Assembly: GCF_000003815.2 (NCBI RefSeq)
Contig: NC_049979.1
Coordinates: 19,899,201 to 19,963,200, forward strand
Direction: 5' to 3'
Source of the DNA: Branchiostoma floridae
Lineage: Eukaryota > Chordata > Leptocardii > Amphioxiformes > Branchiostomatidae
Length of the DNA: 64,000 nucleotides
Positions 39,101 to 51,100 of the stretch are shown here, piece by piece. The number at the start of each line of letters is the position of its first letter. The first letter of the stretch is position 1. The notes under the pieces were generated by a model, which had not been told where the DNA came from, did no database searches, and worked only from the letters and a program-made list of their open reading frames with translations. Both the position numbers and the translations under genes were made by a program.

Positions 39101-42100
39101 CATGCAATATATACAGTACAATGCTTGTCATGTAGAGGTATTTTAAAGATTATATTCAGGCAGGGTCTGATTTTCCCCATGGTAAAATAGGGGAGCCTAC
39201 CTGACTTAATTGTTCATGATAATATTTAACATTGATAAATGCTAAGCTTATGACATACATTGTATATTCTTGATATCAATAGTGAGCTGAATGCCAGCAA
39301 TGACATGTAATCGTGTATACAATGGGAGCAAGCTCATGATATATAATCCCCCATTGTTATAAACAATCCATTTGCCAAAGTTGGGTCACAAAGAGGGTTA
39401 CACTTAATGTATTGAGTAGGAAATAACATGTGAAAGGGGGTACTGACACTCTCCAAACTTGTCTGTACAGTGGTGTACATGTATATGCATCTACATTTAG
39501 ACCACATTGTAAGTCATAACTATGCAAAGATGTGTGTGTGTGCATGTGTGTGTGTGTACATAGAACACAATAAGTAACCTGTAAGGGACTGGTCGATATT
39601 TAGCGGGGGGGGAGGGCCGGTCGTCAGAGGGGGGAGGGCCTAGGAAAAAAAATTTGAGCCGGGGGGAGGGCCTAGGAAAAAAATTTTGAGCCGGGGGGAG
39701 GGCCTAGGAAAAAATTTTTATCGGACTACCAGCAAAATTTGTCCCTCAAAATGCCGGAAATTGGCGTTTCAGAGGGTCAAGATTTCAAAATTTCCCCAGG
39801 CCTCCACAAGCTTGAGACGCCTCGCACCCGAGGTTCGGCGCCCGACATGGTAAAAAGAAAAAGGCCGGTGGCTCGCCGCTCCACATGTTGAAAATTCGCT
39901 CAGTAACATTTCACTGCCGCGCCTTTGACTCTATCTCTGTTTAACACCGCTACAATGTTGTAAAAATAATTATGTTACAGTGTTCATTTACCGTTTTAAG
40001 TTTAACGCCTGTATTAATAGAGGTGGGCGGAGAAAATATCAGTCAAATTTGTTTTCATTTCTTATGAAGCTGGCGCGGCAAAGGCAGGAAGCCGATAAAG
40101 TTACCAAAATGCGACGTAAAATATAACGTTACTTCCGGTTTGCAATGCTACCATTCAGTCACGGTGACAAAATTTAGCGTACTTGCATATCTAGTCAACA
40201 TCTGCGCACCAACACATGCCGGTATTTTCCTCATATTTTACCGCAAAAATGACGTGAAAATGCGTATTTTTTTTCATAATTTGGAAGGCTCTGGAAGATG
40301 ACTTGCGACAAAGTGCCGTCTGTGAAACGGCCGGTGAGACTTGTGAATTCAGCTTTCCGCGTTTCATGTCGCTTCCTCTCGCTGTACATCGTCAGCAAAC
40401 TTGTGTGTTTGGAGATCAAAATCTTTGTCGACAATGTTTAGTTTGCTTAGAAGGAAAAAAGGCGACTGTCACAGGGCTTGGCGCATCGTGAGGGCTTGGA
40501 ATATTTTGCTTGGCGCAACGTGATTTTAAACCCAGTGCGCTACCTGAAATTTTGCAGACAGGACACCTCTTTCCCCACTACTATATTATAAAATCTTACA
40601 CAACGTCCTTGTTGTAACCTGTACAGCTAGCAGCGAGTGCTCGACTTGGGAACTATCATAATTATCAAAAGCACGCAGCACAAGACGTGTGCAAGCCGAT
40701 TCCCACGTAGGACATGCTGTTGTACGTGTCGTTACCATGGCAACAGCCTTGGCTGCAGTCTTTAGATGTACCGATTGGACAGGGCGTGCCACTTTGTGCG
40801 TAAAATCGAATTAACTTGCGACCAATCACAGCCCGCAGCGGCGCCAAAAAGGCGGTAAACGTCAATCAAGAAGAAGCGCGAACTGGTGTGGTGTGTGACG
40901 TCTGTTTACAGTTTGCACCAGGAGGAAAACATCCTTAAACGATTCCTTTGTCGATAGTTTTAAAACTATGAAAATCGGAAGCTTGACAGTTCATGAGTCC
41001 TGTGATACAGGCACAGCCACTGAGAAAAGAATCTGAACTAACGTGTCAAAAAATAAATGAATTCCCGTCAAAATGCCTTAAATCGTACAGGTTCTGGGTG
41101 ATTCCGATCGGAGTTTGCAGGCATTGCAAATTAGAATCGTGAATAAAAGTGAATGTTACCGAAGAAATAGTATCACTATCATAATTCTTTGTCATGCTTG
41201 TTTATGTGCCAGTACACCTAGTACACCAGTACAAATGGCCTTTTGATTTAGAACTTTTCTTACGCGCTAACATGTTGCTGCAACATCGATCGAGCGGGCG
41301 TGCCACTTTGTAAATATTTTTTCAAATCATCGCAATATCCCTACTATGTGCAGGCCCATTCCGTCATTTTTGACAGACAAAATGGATGTACAAAAAAAGC
41401 GTGGCATTTTAAAAAGATCTCCCGAGTAGAAGTCTGCGTTCTAACGCCCCGGGAGAGGTAGAGACTGAAGGCGACCGGTCGACCCCGGCCCGCCGTGGGA
41501 AAATCGTCCTTACGCTTCGGCGCCCCCCTCCCCACTACAGTTTTGGTTAGTCGCATCGTGCTGACGTTTTTGTTGGCATTTTCCCTCGAGTCACAGTCAG
41601 TTATTGCCACCACAGAACCAACAAGTCCCAAAGGTATGTATATTATTTGAAAATAGTCTCCGACAAGCTGCTCCGGGGCGGGGCGCGCGCCGAGCGGCGC
41701 AAATCTACTAGCTGAAATCCAGGTACAAAATACTTTTGCAGTGTTGTTTGGACTAGTAGAGTGGCATCATTTATGAATATCAAAAGAATAAAGTAGCCTC
41801 CATGTAGAATATATTTATGGGCTCCGAGCCATTCAATTTCCCTTTTTTCCTAGGGGTAAGAGATCTGCTTCGCGACTAAAAACGGAAAACCAGTATCAGT
41901 ATGGCGTAAAGGATATTTCCAAGCGGGAGCGCGTTGATTTATTTGCGTCTTGAATATTTTTCAAATTTGATAGGAGGGGGGAGGGCCTAGGAAAAATATT
42001 TTGACTTGGGGGGAGGGCCTAGGAAAAAAATTTTGACCGGGGGGGAGGGCCTAGGAAAAATTTTTTGACCCGACCCTCTGACGACCGGCCCTCCCCCCCC

Positions 42101-45100
42101 GCTAAATATCGACCAGTCCCTAACTCTTAATCTAATGTAACTGTGGGGTTCGAGCATCACTAACAGACCATTCCAACGTCCAGACCTTTTGGCATAGTGA
42201 TGCTGGTCCTTGGTTGTGAACTGGTGGGCCAGGGTTTGATTCCCGGAAGCCAGGAGACTGTTTCTACTTGCCCCTAGTATTTCATGAAGTATATCATGTA
42301 CATGTATGAGTTTATTCTATACAAATGTAACAATGATGCGTCTTACCTTGCCTCCTCCACCTTCTCTGCCTCGACCCTCTGGTAGCGTTCCCACTCCCAC
42401 CTGAAGGGGAAACGGACCAGGTTAGACAGGAACCAGCCTGTACCTGATACAACATGATGTACCGAGGCCGACAGTCTCTTAGGGAGCAGATGAAAGTCAG
42501 AGAAGCCCATCTCAACAATTCAACAACTGTCTTAGCTAGGATTTAGCTTGCAATTCCAGATTTCAAAATCTACTTTTGCATGAAAATTTAACTGTCTTTC
42601 TCACACCATAGTTTGCATCCGTTTGATGCTGTGTTTAATTTGTCTACTGTTGGGTCAGACTACAAATTAGCACAAATGAACTGTCGTAAAAGAGGATAAT
42701 TACCAACGCTGGTAAAGATTCTAACCGTTTCCTTATTAACTTAAGATCTGCATTGCTACCTTTAATCAATGGCATCTCCGTCATTATTCATTAGTGTTTA
42801 ATTGGCTAAACCAAAGAGTTAAAGCAATTACAAGATTATTTAACAACGTGATAATTTGATTCATGTTTTAGTTGAAGCATGTTTGCCAAGTAAGTCTTAT
42901 TTTTCAATTATTTCTTAACTTCTGCCTGTTAAATGCGTATCACAATACGAAATCTTTATTCTAGAAATGGATAGGGCACATTTAAAACAGGAAGAAGGTT
43001 ACAAAATGTAATATCTACTTAGATCATACATTTTGGCATAAATGAGGACTTTTAAGAAAAATGAACTTCAAATCCTTTAGTGATTATTTAGCAGAATGCA
43101 TACTCATTCAACAAAATTGGCTAAGCCCTCTCTTGCTCAATGATAACCAAGGTCAACCTAAGAAACTCAGTTCTCTAGCAAGTTGAACCTGTGGCTACCT
43201 TGGTAGACTGGATTGTTTCTACATTCCCCTCCCCCTGAGATAACAGTCATTAATAGCAGTAAAAGGTAGGATGAGTATCATTACAAAAGCAGAGACTCCT
43301 GGGGGAGTGGTACTAATGGAGCTAATTACAAGCAGGGGAAAGAAACAGGACTATCCTCACCACTACAGACTATACATCCATCATTCAGTAGCTGACAGAC
43401 AACATCCTAAACTGTCATTATCTTGTCCATTAGAGTCTACTCTGTTGGTGATGCACCAATAGAATTGGCAGCTTTTCAAATCCAGAGAAACTATAGGCTC
43501 TGACTTTTGTTTTGTTGTCCTGAGACCTTCCACTGTATACAATTATATGTACTTACTTAAAGTAAATTGGTCAGTGTAAATTTGGAAATTTCTACAATCA
43601 ATTTGCAACATTACAGTGTGAGCAAACACTAGTGGTTCCAGTCTGCTACACATGTGTATACCTTAAACTTTAAGATTGACAATTATTTGTGTAATTACAT
43701 GTGCCAGGTTAACACTATAGACCTTCAAATGATACATATATAATGTGAAATATCAAAGTCATACATATCACAGGTTCACACTATCAATAGAGATGTGTGC
43801 AGGCTAGCTTGGTTCCTGTTGTGCATATATTTTCAAATGACATAGCTAAACTAATACCTTTGAAATGGAGTAAACTTCTAAGCACATCAGTGCTGACTCG
43901 TGCCTCTTTTGAAAGCAGAAACCTCTGCTATAAACTTCTTTTATTAAGCATGAAAGCACCCTGTTATCTGACTAGAATATTGGTTATTTTTAGCGAAGCT
44001 CTTTCTGATCTTTCCACACTAGTGCTGGCTGGCTGTTCCTAGGTATAGGAAAATCCGTTAATGTTGTTTGCAGGCAGAATACTAATCAGACAAAATGCAC
44101 ATTTAAACCATTTCTGAGAGCCATTTGCTGGGGCTCTCAAGTTAGCAACCACTCTGACTTAAGCCGGACTCATAGGAGTTATGAATGTCACCCTACAGTT
44201 AAAATGTGACCTGAATACTGCAAGGTGGTAAGAATACTTAAAGGTCGTAAGGATTAGGTCTCAGTTTCTGAATGCGGTTATCATTTCAAATATCTCTTTA
44301 GCTGCATTTGTATTAAGCTTGTTGAGTCCATATTTCTTACACATAGATAGAGGACTGGTCGACAAAGAACATCCAATATGAAATATTAATATCATATGGC
44401 CCAGTTATATCCCTGCTGTACATATAAGTGGGAGGGCAATGTAGAAAAGCAAATGCCTGCAGTTTTCATCAAATTATTTTTGGAAAGTTTTGAACTTGAA
44501 AAAAGGATAGAGTTTTTAGGATTTTAGAGGACAGCCAGCGCATTTCTAAACATAAGATTACACTAAGATATTCCATACCATCTAAGATTTGTTTTTGAAT
44601 CTACAAAATTAGAAGAAACAAACTGATAAGATGTACTTACGATAGGCTGAGAACACTCCTGGGTGAGATAGGTGATGGGATGAGGGGAGGGGGGGACTCT
44701 CCCTCTCCATCTGAGTTCAGGGACATTGTGCTACCCAGTCCAACTCCATTCATCTGGTGGAGACAAAGTCAGGAAGTCAATAACGCTGACAAACTAGCAC
44801 AGCAAAGTTTAGAGGATCAGTTTTAATTGATTGTGGATATGTGGGTTACTGTTTAACTTACTAAGTAATTGTTCTAGAGCCTTTACATTTTGCATCATGC
44901 TGATAAACTGGGATCATTCAAAAGCAACACCTGTTACCAGACAATAGTGCCCCCTTGTGGCTGATGTAAGTACTACAGCTACACTGTGATACATGTACAT
45001 TGTGTATATGTAGATACAGTGCATCCACTCATAGCAATAGTGACTTTGATAAGTCAGTCTGTCAAAAATCATACAGTCTTTTCTTCCGTGAGAATTGAGA

Positions 45101-48100
45101 AGTGCTACAATAACAGCATTGTATGCTACATGTACATAACTACAGGATAAAACGATATTTCATTCATTTAAGAAAAAACAATATATTTGGATAAAAACAT
45201 TTCTGATGTCCTCCTTGATATTAAAACAACACAACTTGATCAATGAGATTTTATCTATAGTACAAGCAATTTACTTTATGTTATAAGAAAGTACATTGTA
45301 TCATAATCTAAATCTCCTACATTATTTGATTGTAAGATGTGTTGAATACTCACACTTCCTGTACTTCTCTCCCTTCTGAGGCGAGCGGCTTCAAAGGGGT
45401 TATTAAACCTGAACATGTGCATTTTGCCCAGCAGAATCACTGCACCTGAGGAAGGAACACTGGGTGTCAGTCACTTCAAAATCACAAATTGGAATTGAAG
45501 ATAGTGCTGTAATTTTGAGCATGTTCACAAGGTGGCGCTGCTAAGCTCCTCAACCTAGTACAGACCTGCATTGAGAGGATCATACTCTTTGGGTGGCTGG
45601 ACACTGCCTAATTTGTTATTGGACAATCTCATCAAAGGGAGACCTTCATTCAAGCAGGAGGATTTTGTTACTATACAAGCAGGTTAGATAGATAGGTCAC
45701 CTAGCCACTACCAGTAGATCAAAATATCCCCATTTGACATAATCAGGCCAAACAGTTGTAACTGGTCAAAGGCAGGGAACAAAAGGGTTTTTTCTTCCTC
45801 ATAATGGTGCAGTGTGTCACAGTGTACCCCGTCAAGGAGAGGTCTTTTCAGAGGGAAAATGGCATGACTAAATGATTTTCCAAACAGCTTGTATCCCAAG
45901 TTAAAGTTAAATCCCCTTGGGATTAGCATTACGGAACAACCATCCAAGTTCAAACAGTCAGTAGTATATCTGTCTGTACAAAGGACTGAAACTGTAAAAC
46001 TAGAATACAATCTCCGAAGCCGCTGATATTGCAGAGCTACATTTAGAAACTTTGTCACACAAAGGACAAGGAATCTTAGACCTACAATGAATATCATAAC
46101 ATGCCTATTATGTACACCATAATAATATTAAGTTTCCCTTCAGTCTTCAAGGAGGTCTTAACAAAAAGCTTTCAAGGTCTACAACTAGAATACAAGGTAC
46201 CTTAACTGATCAAGAGACAAACTGCTCTTTGTAGTTGTAGTTGTACATGTAGTCACATTGTACATGATCAAACATAACAAGACAACAGGACTTATTTCCC
46301 TTGTAAATTTGTTCCTAAATCAAACCATAAAACTGCTCTGGCCTAATTCTCTAGAATAGTAATATCATTTCACATGTGTAACTTGTATGTCCAGATTTAC
46401 AGGCCATTAAAGACAGCTCAACCAGCCAAGGGTTATAGTTCAACAATGTCTCATCATTAGAAGGATCTTTCCATGCCTCATTAAACCCAATATAATTGCA
46501 TAATTGGATGTTCACATGGAGCAAAAGATACCATCATTGACAACCTGGGCTAGAGGCATGCAAGTGGCATCCTAGATTCTTATCTTATTTGGGACTCTTC
46601 TTGCTTGTTTGAGTGTGATATATAGTATAAATGTCTAAAAGACAGCAGACTGCTGACACCTTGCAAGAGACAATTCTGAAAAAACCTATATGTGACCAAC
46701 AAGTATTTCCTCTTTTAAAGCTATACCTGACAGCAATCCACTGGAATATTGAAAAGAGAGGATAAATGAGGAAGTATTTCACACAAATCAAAACAATTCT
46801 AGAGCAAGACTGTGCATTGTACGTTTCTGTGCTTTTTGTGGCACAGTGCTGAACACCTGTTCCTCATACATAATTCACCATGCAAACAATTTCAGTTAAA
46901 TCCCAATGTTTCTGATCAGTGGTTAACCACAATATCAACACAGCCCTGTACTGCATGAACACAGTCTCCCGGACAGAGTATGTTGCTCTAGCAGAACTCA
47001 AAACTGTGGGTGCATACACACTCACAATTGGAGCTGTGCACGTAATTCATCACAGCAGACCAGGTGACCACCATAGACAGGGTCCTTAATGCCTACATCA
47101 ATGGGAAAAGTAATCTAAGGGTCCTAAGTGGTCACAATGGCCAGGTGGTCCTTCTGTAGAGGTGGTCACTTGTACAAATTTGAGTATGATATTTCGGGAT
47201 AAATTGACCTGAATGTATTTACACACAACAGTCCAGAACATAAAACAAAATTAAGATTAAATCCCCATGCAGAAAGATTGATTTTACAGTAACTTGTACA
47301 CCTGACTGTCTGTAATAACCTCCCTTTGAATCCTAAGGGTCAGTCCAAAGGGTCAGTCCTTTTGACATTTTCAAACCTGAGATTTCACAGGTACACGTAT
47401 GACACACCTTATGTCTTGCACCTGTGGCAGTACTGTCAAAGGACTACTTTGTTTCTGCACATTTTATTACACTTGCCATAAATACTGACTGACACATGCT
47501 GATAACTTGATTAGCCCCTTCACTTATTGAGTCATATCATGACAAAGCTGCACCTTTTTTAACCCATCATTACCTGTGGAAAAGAATTTCTACCACTCCC
47601 TTTTTCAGCTACATGGTAATGATTATAGAGCTATAAACTAACTATTTCACACCTTTAAAGCACAACTAGCAGAGCAACGTTGGTTTGAATCACTTTAACC
47701 CTGTTCAAGAATGACAAACAGTAGATCCTTTCATTCTTGATTCTTGCTTGGTCACGTCTCCCATATATATAATATGTCATAGTGTGGCCATCAACAAAGC
47801 AGACATACTACCACCAAGGTGAAACATTATTCCTTATATAGGGTGCTGTCACGCTTGTATTGAGTCCTGTGACTTTGATGTCCTAAGATTTGTTAGCAGG
47901 CTGTGACAGAACCAATGGCCAACAAGGGTGTAAGACTGCCTTTTCCATCATGGGACATGACTGCCTTTTTCGAAACAAGATATTTTGTATGACACATGCT
48001 GCCATCATACAACAATAGCATAGCATGACAAATGTGGCCGCCCTCTTAAGGGCATACAGACTTGTAGCATAAAAACTGTTTCACAGTCACAATCACAAGT

Positions 48101-51100
48101 GATCATAAGAAATGTCCCCACCTTGCTTCAGCCTGATAGGTGTGGTGATGTCCATGCCATTGACTGCACAGGCAGCACCGTTTATAGGATGGAGGTAAAC
48201 TGTGTTGTTCTCATTCCTGATCACACAGTGCTCCTTCTCCATGAAGGGGCCATCTAGGACTGTAGGAGACACAGAACAAAATGATGTACATCAAAGTTTG
48301 CAATCAAAAATTCCTTTCGAAGCAATTCTGTGAATTGTCTACAAGAAACATTCAAACCTGATTTGGACAGAAGCAAAAAAAGTTCTCTTACCAATATCTG
48401 GTTCATCTTCATTCTCCTCTGTCCCGATGATAGTTTTTCCATCCTAAACAGAAAATGTCAGACATTGAATATACAGTTTACTAGTGTGCAGTTATCACAG
48501 GATCGCAACTGACATTAAGAAATAGAGATGGCATAAAAGCATGTTCATTGACAATTTCAGTTTGACATAAATCAAAATATTTTGCTCACTGGAGGGGACC
48601 AACACAACAAAAAGTGCTGATTTTTGTTATAACTAATAATCAGAGTTTGTAGTGCTCATGCTTATAGTTCTGAAGTAAGATTGGCAAGTAGCAGAGTGCA
48701 AAAAGTGGTAATGATTCTGCAGCATGCTTTTGTCTTGATGCATCCCAGTGCACCTCACCTTTAGGCGGTACATGACAATGCCTGTACTGAGCAGAGTGTC
48801 AGCCAGTCCGATAAGATGCGGAAGCTCAGAGTCTACTATCACAGCCGCTGGGGAGCAGCAAGTTCGTCGCAAGCCTAGTCTACTGTCCTATAGTGTTAGT
48901 AAGCAGAGCAACAAAGGCAGGCAGGGTGTCAGAGGCAGGCAAGCGGGAGTTAGTCACAAGCAGCTATATCATACATACACATGTTGCACTGGTTTTCACA
49001 GAGGGACAATTGTGGTCATTCTTCAGATGTAGGTTTTGTAAATTTGTGTTCGTAACGACAAGTTATGGATTTTTGGTAATTGTTTTGAATTATCTGATAT
49101 GTTTGAGCTGAAGTAAAACTTCAACAAATCTTTTGGTGTTTTTCCAAGCTCCTGCATTGGATGACAGAAAGTCTCCAAATGTACATCACGAGGCAAAAGA
49201 TTTGTACAAATTGCCAGGTAACTTCCCAGCAGAACCTGAGAGTCCAGACAATAGTCCTGAGGTGTGAAAACCCATGCAGACATTAGCAGAGTGAGAGTTA
49301 ACGACGGCTGCGGAGGTCGGCTGGTCGCACCTTCAGGTGATAGATAACGATGCCTGTGGACAGCATGTCATCATCCATGCCTATCAGGTGAGGTAGTTGT
49401 GACTCCACGATCACACCTACACTGCTGGGTCTGCGGATGCCCAACCGTGTCTCCTGGTACACAATAACAACGAGGGGAAAAAGGTGCACGTTTGTTAATA
49501 TGTGGCTATTCCATTTGAAACATTTGGCAGTGGTCAGATAATTGGTCTCCTTAAGTTTCTGAAGAAATTTCTTTATACACTTTTCTTTAAAAAAGGGGCT
49601 CTCTGAAACATATCCTTCCTTCAACTGTCCAAATGCAATAGCACATAGGTAAACACAATGCTGGGATGCACTTAGAACCTGTCAAATAGTGATTTTCATC
49701 GTAAAAGTTATACATGATGAGATGGCATAAACATGACATAATACTTACGGACAAGCAATCGTCAAAAAAGGAAACCATATTAGCTGACAGTGTGTGGATT
49801 GTACATTACAGATAAAGAATCAAATAAAATATCATAAAATGCAATTTATCTTTAGTTAGTAAGCAAATCTCTCAATGAGGCCAGAAACTGTAGAGTCGGT
49901 CAATATGTACATTTTGTGTTACAATTACAGTACATTTAAAGCTACATCTTTATACCCATTTCACGGCACAGTAAGCCACAATGTAATTGGAGGGGACATA
50001 ATCATTGCTTTCCCTGCTTCTCTCAACAGCATTCACTGCCCACTGCTTAGCAACCTACTGCTTATCAGTCCTGAACTAAGCTGTTATCTTTTAGCACCTC
50101 TAACCCTATGAGCACCCAGTAATTACAGTAAAACTAGGGGCCCTCTCACCCACTTGAAAGTGATTTAGAGAAATATTAGGGAACACTGTGACTATGTTAG
50201 CCCTCTCAATATGGTTTTGAGCTTAAGCAGTTCCTGTATCGAGGAAGCGATACAGAAAATAAGTCATCTGCATACAGCTATACACACTACAGATAAGGGG
50301 AGGGAACTTCGATCTTCCCATCTGTTTTCAATTGCATAGAAACCTTTCATATCTTGATGCTTGGTAAGATCTACAGGAAGAAACAGGTGTACAGAACAGG
50401 TGGTGACAAAAATCTGGAAGTAAAAATAGTTTGGTACTTAATTCCTGCTATTTGGTAATCAAACATTCCATACAGAACGAGTCAACTTCTTGAAATCAAT
50501 TTCTTCACATCTTAAGGACCGCTTGTTTTTTCAGGCCACTTCTTACATTGGGTTACTAGAATTTGACTTGAGGCAATAATACATGTACTTAGTTACAAAG
50601 GGAGTGGAGAGTATACCTATTAGTATTTACTTCAGGTGTTGGCATGTCTGATTATCTTCTTTGAGATCCTGTCACTGTGGTAATACCCCCCTCACATTAG
50701 GCGCGATTCGATCGGACGGCGAGTCTGCGAGCTCTAATTTACGAGGAGGCATGACCCTGATGCCGACAAAGAAATTGCAGAGTTCCCCCTTCCCGTCAGG
50801 GTCATGCCTCCTCGTAATTTAGAGCTCGCAGACTCGTCGTTCGATCGAATCGTACCTAATGTGAGGGGGGTATAATCACAATTTAGGGAAGAACAGGGCA
50901 AATGCAAAAGGTCCAGGTGCACTGAAATTTCAAATACTTGGAAAATACTGAAGTAGCAAATTGATACATATTACTGTATTGCAATGTTTTGCAACCAAAA
51001 AGGCAATACATCATTGGAACTCAAATACGATTGTTTGCCTTTTCTCAAAAATATCATCAAGAACTTTCTCAACCTAAGGATATAATTCTTGTGGATACCT

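Larger units (their letters stand above)
39585..42120. mobile_element. Non-autonomous PIF/Harbinger-like transposon, 2.54 kb
   Basis: Perfect 47-bp inverted repeats lie at 39585-39631 and 42074-42120, starting GGGACTGGTCGATATTTAGC. TAA is duplicated at 39582-39584 and 42121-42123, the 3-bp T-W-A duplication typical of PIF/Harbinger. Inside each end are three copies of a roughly 31-bp unit containing GGGGGGAGGGCCTAGGAAAA. The copies point the same way at both ends. No transposase is found. The interior is CpG-rich in parts and carries an X-box at 40731. Confidence 0.88.
20245..42346 (-). other. 22.1-kb intron, transposon-rich
   Basis: It lies between the coiled exons at 42347 and 20244. It contains a non-LTR element at 20455-22022, a hammerhead-like motif near 31209, a TIR element at 34132-35318 and a second one at 39585-42120. 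The stretches 22.03-31.2, 31.4-34.1 and 35.3-39.5 kb are AT-rich with only short chance frames. I see no exon in them. Confidence 0.85.

Noticed and set aside
45708-46097. A 129-codon minus-strand frame in an FHA intron
   Set aside because: No domain, no splice support, and the FHA exons on both sides join directly in phase.
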